Below the pieces are notes generated by a model that saw only the letters and a program-made list of their open reading frames with translations, made no database searches and was not told the origin of the DNA. Of a stretch of 64,000 bases of DNA, positions 7,914 through 16,657 are shown one piece after another. Numbering within the stretch: the first letter of the stretch is position 1; each line of letters begins with the position of its first letter. Made by a program: the position numbers and the translations under genes. This DNA is from an uncultured Oscillibacter sp. GTDB taxonomy: Bacteria; Bacillota; Clostridia; Oscillospirales; Oscillospiraceae. Location of the stretch: positions 1 through 64,000 of the forward strand of contig CANPTW010000008.1 in assembly GCA_947577075.1 (NCBI GenBank), written 5' to 3'.

Positions 7914-10121
7914 ATGAAAAGCAAAGCTTTGCCGCGGTCCTTGAAAAACAGCATAGTGGTCATCGTTGGTTTGACGGCCTTCGTGTTTTTCTTTCTGGGA
8001 GCGTCCATTCACAATATGAGCGAAAATACGATTGAGGAGATCGGCACCGCCTATATGGCCGGAATGAACGAGCAGGTGTCGCTGCACTTTGAGACGATCA
8101 TTGAGCTCCGCCTGACCATGGCGGAGTCCATCGCGCACATTGCGGCGGGGGATGGGGACTCCGGTTACGGGACGAGGGAGGAGATCGAATACGGCGCAAG
8201 GGCAAGGCACTTTTTGTGCGCCGCCCTGTATTCGCCCGACGGCGGAATCGAGATGATTTTCGGTGACCCCGTGGAGCTCAACCACCCGGAGCCCTTTTTG
8301 GAGAGCCTGCGGAACGGGGAGCGCAAGGCGGCCTCGGCCGTCGGCAGAGACGGCGGCGTGATTTTGTTCGGCGTTCCCTGCGAATATCCCATGTCCAACG
8401 GCAGCGAAAGCCTTGCCGTCGTGGTGGGGCTCTCTACCAAATATATGGGCGAGGTGCTGTTCCTGGATTCGGACCAGTCCCTGAGCTATTCCTTTGTGAT
8501 CCGGAAGGACGGAAGCTATGTCGTGGGGAACGAGGGCGATTCCCACGAGAACTATTTTGACAGGCTCACCAATGTCTTCGGCGGGCAGAACGTGGAGGCG
8601 GGGACCTGCGTTGAACAGCTGAAGGCTGCCATGGACGCCGGGGAGGACTATTCCACGATTGTGAAAAACGGCGGATCGCGCCGCCATATCTACTGCACCA
8701 ATCTCCCCTACTGCGAGTGGTATCTGGTGACGGTCCTCCCCTTCGAGGGGCTGGATAATGCCATCTCCGGCATGGGGAACCGCTGGCTCACCATCGTTTA
8801 CGCCGCCTCCTTCGCGGTGATCGCCATGCTTCTCTACATATTCTTCCGGTACTTGAAGCTGTTCAAAGGCCAGGTATCGGAGCTGAAGCGCATGAACATG
8901 GAGACGGACGCGGCCCGGAAAGCCGCGGAGCAGGCGCGGAAAGAGGCGGAACAGGCCAACGCGGCAAAACAGGAATTCCTGTCCAGCATGAGCCATGATA
9001 TCCGCACCCCCATGAACGCCATCATCGGCATGACCTCGCTGGCGCTGGAAAATACGGACGACCCGGAGCGGGTTCGGGATTACCTGGGGAAGATCGCCCT
9101 GTCCAGCAAGCACCTGCTTGGCCTGATCAACGACGTCCTGGATATATCCAAGATTGAAAGCGGCAAAATGACGCTGAACGTGGAGCCGGTGCCGCTGAGG
9201 GAGGTAATAGACGGCATCGTCAACATCATGCAGCCCCAGGTTGCGGCAAAGAACCAGCAGTTCCGTGTGACCGCCCGGGAGATTCTTTCGGAAACTGTGT
9301 GCTGCGACGGCGTGCGGCTGAACCAGGTGCTGATCAATCTGCTGGGGAACGCCGTTAAATTCACCCCGGAGAAGGGCTCCGTTCAGATGACCGTGTATCA
9401 GGAGGCGCTGCCGGAGGACGCCTCCCGGGTCCGCACCCACTTTCTGGTGAGCGACACGGGCATCGGCATGTCGGAGGAGTACCAGAAGGTCATATTCGAG
9501 TCCTTCAGCCGGGAGGACAACACCCGGGTCCGAAAGACGGAGGGGTCCGGGCTGGGCATGGCGATTACCAAGTGTATTGTGGACGCCATGGGCGGAACGA
9601 TCTCGGTCCGCAGCGAACAGGGCCGGGGCAGCGAGTTCCACGTTGTGCTGGACCTGGAGCGGGCGGCGGCGCCCGACCGCGCGGAATCGGAGGCGGCGGA
9701 CGGCGCCGGAGGCGGGAGCGACGTGGACCTGAAGGGAAGACGCGTTTTATTGGCGGAGGACAACGAGCTGAACTGGGAGGTGGCAAGTGAGCTGCTTTCC
9801 ATCCTTGAGCTGGAATTGGACTGGGCTGAAAACGGGGAAATCTGTGTGGAGAAATTTGAGAAATCCCCGGTTGGGTATTACGACGCGATCATTATGGACG
9901 TGCGGATGCCGGTTATGGACGGCTATGAGGCGACCGCCGCCATCCGGGGACTGAAGCGCGGGGACGCGGATATACCCATTATCGCCATGACGGCCGACGC
10001 GTTTTCGGAGGATATTCAAAGGTGCCTGGAGTGCGGCATGAACGACCATTTGGCAAAACCGATTGATATTCAGACGGTTACCTGCAAATTGAAGAAACAC
10101 CTGAAATCCCAGGCGGTGTAA
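7914..10121 (+). CDS. Membrane hybrid sensor histidine kinase (sensor-HisKA-HATPase-REC)
   Basis: 735 residues from the ATG at 7914, which has a purine-rich GGAGATGGAAAGG upstream; an in-frame ATG at 7887 has no ribosome site. One membrane helix at about 15-36 and a second at about 285-307 enclose an extracytoplasmic domain of ~250 residues, of Cache-like size. A coiled linker leads to the H-box with H361 in [17 protein letters not shown]. ATPase motifs ([24 protein letters not shown]) and a receiver domain with D662 in IIMDVRMP follow. It directly follows another hybrid kinase and is probably co-transcribed. The signal is unknown. Confidence 0.93.
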   Translation: MKSKALPRSLKNSIVVIVGLTAFVFFFLGASIHNMSENTIEEIGTAYMAGMNEQVSLHFETIIELRLTMAESIAHIAAGDGDSGYGTREEIEYGARARHFLCAALYSPDGGIEMIFGDPVELNHPEPFLESLRNGERKAASAVGRDGGVILFGVPCEYPMSNGSESLAVVVGLSTKYMGEVLFLDSDQSLSYSFVIRKDGSYVVGNEGDSHENYFDRLTNVFGGQNVEAGTCVEQLKAAMDAGEDYSTIVKNGGSRRHIYCTNLPYCEWYLVTVLPFEGLDNAISGMGNRWLTIVYAASFAVIAMLLYIFFRYLKLFKGQVSELKRMNMETDAARKAAEQARKEAEQANAAKQEFLSSMSHDIRTPMNAIIGMTSLALENTDDPERVRDYLGKIALSSKHLLGLINDVLDISKIESGKMTLNVEPVPLREVIDGIVNIMQPQVAAKNQQFRVTAREILSETVCCDGVRLNQVLINLLGNAVKFTPEKGSVQMTVYQEALPEDASRVRTHFLVSDTGIGMSEEYQKVIFESFSREDNTRVRKTEGSGLGMAITKCIVDAMGGTISVRSEQGRGSEFHVVLDLERAAAPDRAESEAADGAGGGSDVDLKGRRVLLAEDNELNWEVASELLSILELELDWAENGEICVEKFEKSPVGYYDAIIMDVRMPVMDGYEATAAIRGLKRGDADIPIIAMTADAFSEDIQRCLECGMNDHLAKPIDIQTVTCKLKKHLKSQAV

Positions 10122-10135
10122 CTGCCGAATGGGTA

Positions 10136-10164
10136 TTGAGAAACAAGGAGTCCTATGCTATAAT
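10136..10164 (+). promoter_or_regulatory. Near-consensus sigma-A promoter upstream of ychF
   Basis: TTGAGA (10136-10141), 17 bp spacer, TATAAT (10159-10164), just after the stop of the second kinase. The predicted start near 10171 leaves a leader of about 210 nt before ychF. Confidence 0.8.
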
Positions 10165-10170
10165 GAAGCA

Positions 10171-10383
10171 CGGCATGGGGCTTCTGTTTCGCTGGATGAA
10201 CCATTGGAAAAGTGCGCATATCGGCCCTTAAGCCTATGCACGGTAAGGCCCTCTGAATCGTGCGGAAGAAATCCGCGCCGGTTCGGCCATCCGGCGAAGC
10301 TCCCCGGAAAATGGCGTAAAACTGCGTGAAAGGACGCGGCGAAATCCCCGAAATCCTTGAAAATAAAGGAGTTGCAGAAAGCT
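10171..10383 (+). other. Long untranslated leader or small RNA before ychF
   Basis: About 210 nt lie between a near-perfect promoter and the ychF start codon. The stretch has local complementarities (GTGCGCATA with TATGCAC; GGCCCTTA with TAAGGCC) and ends in an A-rich ribosome site. The only open frame here (66 residues) starts before the promoter and looks random. A structured leader or independent small RNA is possible; I could not match it to a known RNA family. Confidence 0.35.
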
Positions 10384-11493
10384 ATGAAATTAGGCATCGT
10401 CGGGCTTCCGAATGTGGGGAAGTCCACCCTCTTCAACGCCATCACCAACGCCGGCGCGGAAAGCGCCAATTACCCGTTCTGCACCATTGACCCGAATGTG
10501 GGCATGGTGGCCGTTCCGGATGAGCGCCTGGACAAGCTGGCGGAGGTATATCAGCCGGACAAGAAGACGCCGGCGGTTGTGGAGTTTGTGGATATTGCGG
10601 GTCTGGTCAAGGGGGCCAGCAAGGGCGCCGGCCTGGGCAACAAGTTTTTGGCCAACATCCGGGAGACCGACGCCATCATCCATGTGGTCCGCTGCTTTGA
10701 CGACGAGAACATCATGCATGTGGTGGCGGACGCGGGGACCAGCGTTCCGGTGGACCCCCTGGGAGACATAGAGGCCATTGACCTGGAGCTCATCATGGCG
10801 GATCTGGAGATGGTGAACCGCCGGGTGGAGAAGGCCCAGAAGGCCGCCAAGGGCGACCGGAAGTTCCTCCATGAGGTGGAGGTTTTTCAGGCTCTGGCGA
10901 AGCATCTGGACGCCGGGAAGTCCGCCCGGACCTTCGCATGCTCCGCCGAGGACGGGCTGCTGGTGGCCACCTCCGACCTGTTGAGCCTCAAGCCTGTGAT
11001 CTATGCCGCCAATACGGATGAGGACGGCTTTGCCCATCTGGAGGGCAACCGCTATTTCCAGCAGGTCCGCCAGGTGGCCGAGGCGGAGGGAGCCCAGGTG
11101 CTTCCCATCTGCGCCAAGCTGGAGCAGGACGTGGCGGAGCTGGAAGGGGAAGAGCGGCAGATGTTTTTGGAGGAACTGGGCGTGGAGGAGTCCGGCCTGG
11201 ACCGCCTGATCAAGTGCTCCTATGCGCTGCTGGGGCTGATCTCCTTCCTGACCTACGGCAAGGACGAGTGCCGGGCCTGGACCGTCAAAAGGGGCACCAA
11301 GGCCCCGCAGGCCGCAGGGAAGATCCACACGGACCTTGAGCGGGGCTTCATCCGGGCGGAGGTGCTGGCGTATGAGGACATGGAGAGGTGCGGCAGCGTG
11401 GCCGCGGCGAAGGAGAAGGGCCTTCTCCGCATCGAGGGCAAGGAATACGTCGTGCAGGACGGCGACATGATTTACTTCCGGCACAATGAATAA
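10384..11493 (+). CDS. ychF: Ribosome-associated ATPase YchF (OLA1 family)
   Basis: 369 residues, matching the family's ~363-370. The P-loop is at the very start (MKLGIVGLPNVGKSTLF), and there is a DIAGLVKGASKGAGLGNKFL switch-II region. A coiled-coil insertion lies in the middle (VEKAQKAAKGDRKFLHEVEV), with the C-terminal TGS-like domain YGKDECRAWTVKRGTKAPQA. YchF is an Obg-like protein that hydrolyses ATP, binds ribosomes and is linked to oxidative-stress control. The start at 10384 gives the canonical N-terminus; a longer frame uses an upstream TTG. A small gene overlaps its last 8 bases. Confidence 0.97.
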   Translation: MKLGIVGLPNVGKSTLFNAITNAGAESANYPFCTIDPNVGMVAVPDERLDKLAEVYQPDKKTPAVVEFVDIAGLVKGASKGAGLGNKFLANIRETDAIIHVVRCFDDENIMHVVADAGTSVPVDPLGDIEAIDLELIMADLEMVNRRVEKAQKAAKGDRKFLHEVEVFQALAKHLDAGKSARTFACSAEDGLLVATSDLLSLKPVIYAANTDEDGFAHLEGNRYFQQVRQVAEAEGAQVLPICAKLEQDVAELEGEERQMFLEELGVEESGLDRLIKCSYALLGLISFLTYGKDECRAWTVKRGTKAPQAAGKIHTDLERGFIRAEVLAYEDMERCGSVAAAKEKGLLRIEGKEYVVQDGDMIYFRHNE

Positions 11494-11698
11494 GGAGGAT
11501 GCGGCCCGCCTGGCGGCGTTTGAGCGGATGTATGCCGACCTCCTGGCGGAGCGGGGGAAGGTCCTGGCCGATATGGACCGTCTCCGGGCCGCCGGGAAGC
11601 AGAAGGGAGCCACGTATCAGCAGCTGCTGGCGCAGAAGCTGACGCTGCAGAACCTGATCGGCAGATTTGAAATCTATGGCATTAAGCCGGAAGCATAA
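11486..11698 (+). CDS. Small coiled-coil protein coupled to ychF
   Basis: 70 residues, overlapping ychF by eight bases (ATGAATAA), which implies translational coupling; the end of ychF provides no strong separate ribosome site. The sequence is highly charged and helical throughout (FERMYADLLAERGKVLADMD, then a second helix QQLLAQKLTLQNLIGRFEI) with no membrane segment. I do not recognise a family. A clean terminator follows 4 bases after the stop, which supports it as the true end of the operon. A role in ribosome or YchF binding would be speculation. Confidence 0.7.
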   Translation: MNKEDAARLAAFERMYADLLAERGKVLADMDRLRAAGKQKGATYQQLLAQKLTLQNLIGRFEIYGIKPEA

Positions 11699-11701
11699 GC
11701 A

Positions 11702-11729
11702 GGGGCGGACGCGGAGCGTCCGCCCCTTT
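11702..11729 (+). terminator. Rho-independent terminator of the ychF operon
   Basis: Perfect 11 bp stem (GGGGCGGACGC with GCGTCCGCCCC), 3-base loop GGA, then TTT. It sits right after the small coiled-coil gene. Confidence 0.8.
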
Positions 11730-11851
11730 GCCGCGCGGCGGAGCCCCCAAAACCTGCCCGCTCCGGGCTGTGCGGGCGGCGGTTCCCTCCGGAACCGGAA
11801 ACGCGGAGGGGAGCCCTCCTCGTTCCGGCGGAGAAAAAAACCGGCTTGGGG

Positions 11852-11877
11852 GGAACATCCGGCCGTCCTCAAACGTG
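11852..11877 (+). promoter_or_regulatory. Possible ECF-type autoregulatory promoter
   Basis: GGAAC (11852-11856), 17 bp spacer, CGTG (11874-11877), ending 46 bases before the ECF sigma gene. The GGAAC/CGT pattern is the usual ECF promoter form. A small GTGAAA/TTTTCAC dyad (11886-11902) lies between it and the ribosome site. Autoregulation is inferred. Confidence 0.4.
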
Positions 11878-11923
11878 TTGTAAGTGAAAGGCGCTTTTCA
11901 CAACAAAGGAAAGGAGGCGTCGC

Positions 11924-12454
11924 ATGACCGAACAGGAGCTGCGCAGCGCCATGGCCGCGCATGGAGACACCGTGTACCGGCTGGCCCTTTGCCGCCTGCA
12001 GAATGCTGCCGACGCGGAGGACGTCTATCAGGAGGTGTTCCTCCGCCTGCTGGAACAGCGGACCGGGGGCTGGGACGGGGAGCATATGAAGGCATGGCTG
12101 ATCCGCGCCACGGTGAACCGCTGCGCGGATTTGGGGCGGCTGCGGAAACGGCGGGGAACCCTGTCCCTGGAGGAGGTGCCGGACCTGGCCGCTCCGGGAG
12201 ACGAACAGGCGGCGGAGCTGTGGGACGCGGTGTCCCGCCTGCCGGAAAAGCTGCGGACGGCGGTCCACCTCTTTTATGGCGAGGGCTATGAGAGCGGCGA
12301 GATCGGGGCTTTGCTAGGCGTTCCGGCGGCGACGGTGCGGAGCCGTCTCCGCCGGGCCCGGGGGGAGCTGCGAGACTTATTAGGAGGTTTTGAGGATGGA
12401 AAATCGATACCGGAAGATGATCGAAGGCGTCCATACGCCCGCCGGGCTGAATGA
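11924..12454 (+). CDS. ECF-type RNA polymerase sigma factor
   Basis: 176 residues with region 2 (AADAEDVYQEVFLRLLEQ, then MKAWLIRATVNRCADLGRLR) and region 4 (LPEKLRTAVHLFYGEGYESG ... LGVPAATVRSRLRRARGELR), the normal layout of an extracytoplasmic-function sigma factor. AGGAAAGGAGG precedes the ATG. The next gene, a one-pass membrane protein, starts 59 bases before this one ends, which is the classic sigma/anti-sigma arrangement. It probably directs RNA polymerase to its own GGAAC-type promoter and other envelope-related genes; the regulon is unknown. Confidence 0.93.
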   Translation: MTEQELRSAMAAHGDTVYRLALCRLQNAADAEDVYQEVFLRLLEQRTGGWDGEHMKAWLIRATVNRCADLGRLRKRRGTLSLEEVPDLAAPGDEQAAELWDAVSRLPEKLRTAVHLFYGEGYESGEIGALLGVPAATVRSRLRRARGELRDLLGGFEDGKSIPEDDRRRPYARRAE

Positions 12455-13394
12455 CCGGGTGCTGTTTGAGGCCCGCCGCCGGGCGGCGGAAGCGGGAACG
12501 GCGCCCCATAGGGCAGGACGAAGCCGGGAACGCCTCCTGCCGGAGGGAATCTTTGCGGCCGCGGCTGCGCCGCGGAACCGGACACATCCCTTGCTGCGGA
12601 CGGCGGTCTGCGCCGCCTGCGCCCTGGCGCTGGTGCTGGGGAGCTTTTCCCTCCGCCCCGCGCCCACCCGGACGCCCGGGGCGTCCGGCGCTCCCGGGGC
12701 CTCCGGCCCGGCGGACGCGGAGCAGGGGCCCCCGGCTCGGGTGCTGGTTCCCACCTTCGGACTGACGGCGTACGCCGCCATGACCGAGAACGCCTACGGC
12801 CCGGCGGAGGACGGCAGCATTGCCTTCGCCGTGGGAGAGGGCTGCACCACCATGGAATTCGGCGACTTCACCGGATGCCTGTTCCGGATCACGGGGGAGA
12901 ACATCGCAGGGGTGTCCCTCTCCATTGACCGGGGGGGACTGTACCGCTATCAGTCCCGGGATAATTTGACGGAGGAGCAGAGAACGGAGTACCGCCAGGC
13001 CATGGCCGAGGGCCGTCTGGCGCCCGCGGCCATCAGCCAGCGGGACGACGGGTCCTGGTACATGCCGGAGATGACCGCCCTGGGCCGGAGCGTTCAGGAG
13101 GACTATGACCCCGAGGTGCAGTACGGCTTTTGGGTATCCCCCGAGGAGATGGCCGTAAACACCGGGCTGGGCATCACCACCGAGGCCCAGATGGACGCGG
13201 ACCTCTTTGACGGCGGACGGCTGACGGTGGCGGTGACCTCTGCCGACGGTACGGAGAGGACACGGACCTACCGCCTTCACAGCGGCTCGCTAAAGGTGGA
13301 GTTTGGGGAGGACAACGCCATCCTTGTTCTGCCGGAGCCGGCGGGACCGGAGGAGCCCTTTGTCTATGGCATTTATGCGGTTCCCGAGGAATAG
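12396..13394 (+). CDS. Membrane partner of the ECF sigma factor (putative anti-sigma protein)
   Basis: 332 residues from the ATG at 12396, which has AGGAGG at ideal spacing; it overlaps the sigma gene by 59 bases. The ~65-residue cytoplasmic N-terminus starts MENRYRKMIEGVHTPAGLND. One membrane helix follows (LLRTAVCAACALALVLGSFS, residues about 66-85), then a Pro/Gly/Ala-rich linker and an extracytoplasmic domain of ~220 residues. The N-terminal VHTPAGLNDRVL pattern is seen in Firmicute proteins encoded after ECF sigma factors. I see no zinc-binding HxxxCxxC motif, so it is not a ZAS-type anti-sigma factor. The function is inferred from position. Confidence 0.75.
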   Translation: MENRYRKMIEGVHTPAGLNDRVLFEARRRAAEAGTAPHRAGRSRERLLPEGIFAAAAAPRNRTHPLLRTAVCAACALALVLGSFSLRPAPTRTPGASGAPGASGPADAEQGPPARVLVPTFGLTAYAAMTENAYGPAEDGSIAFAVGEGCTTMEFGDFTGCLFRITGENIAGVSLSIDRGGLYRYQSRDNLTEEQRTEYRQAMAEGRLAPAAISQRDDGSWYMPEMTALGRSVQEDYDPEVQYGFWVSPEEMAVNTGLGITTEAQMDADLFDGGRLTVAVTSADGTERTRTYRLHSGSLKVEFGEDNAILVLPEPAGPEEPFVYGIYAVPEE

Positions 13395-13459
13395 GGCCCG
13401 GCCGAAACGCAGGGGAGATGGCCCCGGCGGGAAGGCCGGAGGATTTTTCCGACCACTTG

Positions 13460-13499
13460 AAAAACGGCAAAACGCCCAACCGGGCGTTTTGCCGTTTTT
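13460..13499. terminator. Bidirectional rho-independent terminator
   Basis: A perfect 18 bp stem (AAAAACGGCAAAACGCCC pairs with 13482-13499), a 4-base loop AACC, and flanking A and T runs. It separates the sigma/anti-sigma operon from the convergent symporter gene and should work on both strands. Confidence 0.95.
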
Positions 13500-13584
13500 A
13501 CGGACCGCCGGACGGCCCGGGAATTCCATGGAAGGGGGAGGCGGCCCGGAAAGGCCGCGCAATGCTCCTCCGCCGGACCGGCGG

Positions 13585-15213
13585 TCAGCCGATTCCGAGG
13601 GGGGAGAAGACGATGTACATGACCACAACCACGCCAATGCCGACCGCCGCCCAGACCTTGCCGGTCTTCCAGGGCGTCATGTCCATGACCTTGGCGTCGG
13701 GCATCTCCCAGGCCGTTTCACGGGGGCAGACCTTGATGCACACGGCGTAGATTACGCACTCCAGAACGAACAGGGCGAAGACCACATAGAGGTAGTGGAA
13801 GCGGTCTAAGAAGGGGATCACCTTGCTCAGGCCGTAGAGCACCATATGGATGGGGACCACGATCTTCGGCGCAACGGCGGGGGCCCGCTTCGTCAGCAGG
13901 CCGAAGAGCACCGCCGTCAGCAGGGGCATGGAGAAGAAGCCCCAGCACTCGTTGATGAAGTTCATGATACCCGTTCCGAAATACATGACAAAGGGGGAGA
14001 TGGCGATGGCCACCACGCCCACCACGGTGCCGAAAATCTGCCCGGTCTTCACCACCTTCGCGGCGTCCGCGTTCTTGCCCCAAATGGGCTGCCAGAGGTT
14101 CAGGCTGAAGATGGTGGAGGCGGAGTTCAGCACGGAGTTGAAGGAGGACAGGATGGCGCCGAACATCACCGCGGCGAAGAAACCCATCAGGGGCTTGGGC
14201 AGGACCTCCATGACCAGCAGGGGATACGCCTGGTCGGCGGCCAGGCCCACGGTGGCGTCCATCTGCCCCTCGGCCGCCAGGAGCTGGAAGGCCATGACCC
14301 CGGGGATGACGATGACGAACACGTCCAGGCACTTGAAGAAGCCCGCCCAGATGGCGCCCTTCTGGCTCTCGGCCAGGTTCTTGCCGCCCAGGGAGCGCTG
14401 AATGATGGACTGGTTGGTGGCCCAATAGAACAGGTTGTTGACGAACATGCCGGTGAAGAGCAGGGGCCAGGGAATCTCGGGCGGCAGGGCGCTGGGAGCG
14501 GACCAGGCGTTCATTTTCTCCGGCGTGGCGGTGATGAAGTGCTGCACGCCCGCCATGAAGCCGCCGCCGTCCAGCTTGCCCAGGGCCACGAAGGCCAGGA
14601 TGGGGATGGCGAAGCCCCCGATGATCAATCCCACGCCATTGATCGTGTCGGAGTAGGCCACGGCCTTCAGTCCGCCGAAGACGGCGTAGCACATGCCCAC
14701 CACGCCGGTGCCTACACAGATGATGGTAATGGCCGTGAAGTAGTTGATTCCGAACATGCTCTCAATGTCAAAGATTTTCACCAGGGCCACCGCGCCGGAG
14801 TAGAGGATCGTGGGCAGCATGGTGACGACGTAGGCCACCAGGAACAGCAGGGAGAACAGGCGCATGGTGAAGGTATCGTAACGCATCTCAAAGAACTCCG
14901 GGATGGTGGCGATGCCGCCCCGGAGAAGCCTGGGCAGGAAGCTGAAGGCCAGCACCACCAGGGCGAAGGCCGAGGTTGCCTCCCAGGCCATGGTGCTCAT
15001 GTTGCCTGCGAAGGACTGGCCGTTGGTGCCCACCAGCTGCTCCGCCGACAGGTTCGTCATCATCAGGGAGCCGGCAATCACGATGCCCGGCAGGCCCCGG
15101 CCCGCCAGGAAGTAGCCCTCTTTGGTGGAAAGGTCGTCGTCACGGGTTTTCCACCAGGAGAGGACGGCGACTAAGACGGTAAAACCAATAAACGTTACGA
15201 CTGTGAACAGCAC
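13585..15213 (-). CDS. Sodium/solute symporter (SSS/SLC5 family)
   Basis: 542 residues, about 13-14 hydrophobic helices, typical for the SSS family. Recognisable segments are YFLAGRGLPGIVIAGSLMMT, NLSAEQLVGTNGQSFAGNMS (the Na+/substrate core of the YidK/vSGLT-like branch) and IPEFFEMRYDTFTMRLFSLL. It couples sodium entry to uptake of a sugar, polyol or related solute. It is encoded downstream of an IolE-like epimerase on the same strand, 261 bases away, with a foldback element between them. An AraC regulator diverges from the epimerase. Uptake of the substrate processed by the epimerase is likely but not proven. Confidence 0.92.
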   Translation of the reverse strand: MLFTVVTFIGFTVLVAVLSWWKTRDDDLSTKEGYFLAGRGLPGIVIAGSLMMTNLSAEQLVGTNGQSFAGNMSTMAWEATSAFALVVLAFSFLPRLLRGGIATIPEFFEMRYDTFTMRLFSLLFLVAYVVTMLPTILYSGAVALVKIFDIESMFGINYFTAITIICVGTGVVGMCYAVFGGLKAVAYSDTINGVGLIIGGFAIPILAFVALGKLDGGGFMAGVQHFITATPEKMNAWSAPSALPPEIPWPLLFTGMFVNNLFYWATNQSIIQRSLGGKNLAESQKGAIWAGFFKCLDVFVIVIPGVMAFQLLAAEGQMDATVGLAADQAYPLLVMEVLPKPLMGFFAAVMFGAILSSFNSVLNSASTIFSLNLWQPIWGKNADAAKVVKTGQIFGTVVGVVAIAISPFVMYFGTGIMNFINECWGFFSMPLLTAVLFGLLTKRAPAVAPKIVVPIHMVLYGLSKVIPFLDRFHYLYVVFALFVLECVIYAVCIKVCPRETAWEMPDAKVMDMTPWKTGKVWAAVGIGVVVVMYIVFSPLGIG

Positions 15214-15304
15214 ATAAATCCTTCTTTCTTCGTATTTTGATGGGGAGGGGAAACTCCGCCGCTTCCGGGCGGCGGAAGCCGCCGGAACCGGGGGCCCTGT
15301 TTAA

Positions 15305-15458
15305 GAACCTGCGCTCACAACCGTTGAACGCCGTCTGGGCGGTCCTTTCCCCGCCGGGACTTCGCCGCGTTCCCCATACGTCCGTATGGTGCGGGAAATC
15401 TCCTTGCCCGGCGGAAAACCCCGCTCATTCGTCCTTCCACGATTGTGAAAACAGGTTC
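15305..15458. mobile_element. Foldback/MITE-like element between epimerase and symporter
   Basis: 154 bp bounded by 20 bp terminal inverted repeats matching at 16 positions (left GAACCTGCGCTCACAACCGT, right end complementary to GAACCTGTTTTCACAATCGT). Further nested palindromes inside (CCGCCGGG/CCCGGCGG and CATACG/CGTATG) let the whole element fold back on itself. It has no open frame of its own. It could attenuate read-through from the epimerase into the symporter gene. Confidence 0.6.
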
Positions 15459-15474
15459 CAGGGTTATGAATCGG

Positions 15475-16410
15475 TCAGAGCCGGTAACCCACGCGTTTCA
15501 AATATTCCACGCTGGCCTTCACGTCCCGCAGACTGGTATCCGAATTGCGGGGGTCCCGTTCCTGCTCGATGGTGATGTAGCCGCTGTAGCCGATGTCCTC
15601 CAGCGCCTTCCGGATGCCGGGGTAGTCCAGGCTCCCCGTGCCGATGGGGCACATGGCGCCCTTGCCGCAGCCCTCGAAGAAGCGGACGTGTTCGCCCAGC
15701 ACCTGCTGGTAGACCTTCTCGTTGACGTCCTTAAAGTGGACGTAGTCCAGCCGGGCGGCATATTTTTTCAAAAACTCCGCCGGGTCCATGCGGGAGTAGT
15801 AAAGGTGTCCCGTGTCCAGGCACAGCCCGGCGGTTTCGTAGGGGATATCCCGGACCACCGCCGCAATTTCGTCCTCAAATTCAAGGTAGCTCCCGGCGTG
15901 GGGGTGAATCACGGGCCGGACGCCGTACCGGCCGGCCCGCTCGCACACCGCCCGGAGGTTGGCCATGAAGCCGGACCACTGCATGGGAGAGAGCCTTGGC
16001 GCCAGATTGGGCCGGCCCGCGGCATAGTCCCGCTCGTCGTGGCCCCAGTCCATGACGGTCAGGTAGGGGGTGGGGAACTTCTGCCCCTCGTGGCGGGGCA
16101 GCTTGGGCATGGCGGGGTCGGTGATTAGCGTGCAGATGTCGTCCACCGCCTTCAGCACGCTCTCCTGGTTGGCGGGGTCCAGCAGGTCGTGAAAGATGGT
16201 GCCCGCCACGATGGCGATCCCGTTTTTCCGCAGCTCGGCGGAGACCGCTGCCGCGTCGATGGGCAGATAGCCGTAGGGCCCCAGCTCGACGGCGGTATAG
16301 CCCGCCAGGCCGGCTTCCTCCAGCACCCGCCGCCAGGGCGGCAGGTAGGGGTTCTTGGGATCGTCCACGCCCCAGCAGCAAGGCGCTCCGCAGATTTGGA
16401 TCATCGTCAT
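15475..16410 (-). CDS. Sugar phosphate isomerase/epimerase (IolE-like TIM barrel)
   Basis: 311 residues of the AP-endonuclease-2-like TIM barrel family. It opens with QICGAPCCWGVDDPKNP and YTAVELGPYGYLP, which resembles IolE (2-keto-myo-inositol dehydratase) and related epimerases. Metal-ligand candidates are VELGPYG (Glu), LCLDTGHLYYS (Asp and His), VHFKDV (His) and YITIEQERD (Glu near the C-terminus). It would isomerise, epimerise or dehydrate a sugar or inositol derivative in the cytoplasm. AAGGAGG precedes the ATG at 16410. No other iol gene is nearby, so inositol is only one option. The symporter follows and AraC is divergent. Confidence 0.88.
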   Translation of the reverse strand: MTMIQICGAPCCWGVDDPKNPYLPPWRRVLEEAGLAGYTAVELGPYGYLPIDAAAVSAELRKNGIAIVAGTIFHDLLDPANQESVLKAVDDICTLITDPAMPKLPRHEGQKFPTPYLTVMDWGHDERDYAAGRPNLAPRLSPMQWSGFMANLRAVCERAGRYGVRPVIHPHAGSYLEFEDEIAAVVRDIPYETAGLCLDTGHLYYSRMDPAEFLKKYAARLDYVHFKDVNEKVYQQVLGEHVRFFEGCGKGAMCPIGTGSLDYPGIRKALEDIGYSGYITIEQERDPRNSDTSLRDVKASVEYLKRVGYRL

Positions 16411-16595
16411 TCCTCCTTACAGCAAAGAGATTTTCAGGGATGTCTCTTGTGATATCGCTGGATTTTCTTCCCTTGAACTGCCTTAATTGTAGCAGAATCA
16501 CGAAAAGAAAGTTTGCGGGTTCTTGCGGGAAAATTTATAAAAACCCCGCAAAATGTGCACAAAATTTTGAGATGAGATTTGGCAATTATTTGTTC

Positions 16596-16624
16596 TTGCG
16601 CTTCCGGCAAAATTCCGGGATAAT
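16596..16624 (+). promoter_or_regulatory. Probable promoter of the araC-type gene
   Basis: TTGCGC (16596-16601), 17 bp spacer, GATAAT (16619-16624), 33 bases before the GTG start. The 247 bp between the divergent epimerase and regulator genes is AT-rich and must also hold the leftward promoter; a TACAAT box at about 16485-16490 on the minus strand is the best -10 candidate but lacks a clear -35. Confidence 0.5.
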
Positions 16625-16657
16625 GGGGAAGAGCGTTGGAAAGGAGGGAGGGCGACT

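Noticed and set aside
10129..10329. 66-residue frame before ychF
   Set aside because: It starts upstream of the near-consensus promoter and has no ribosome site; more likely leader RNA.
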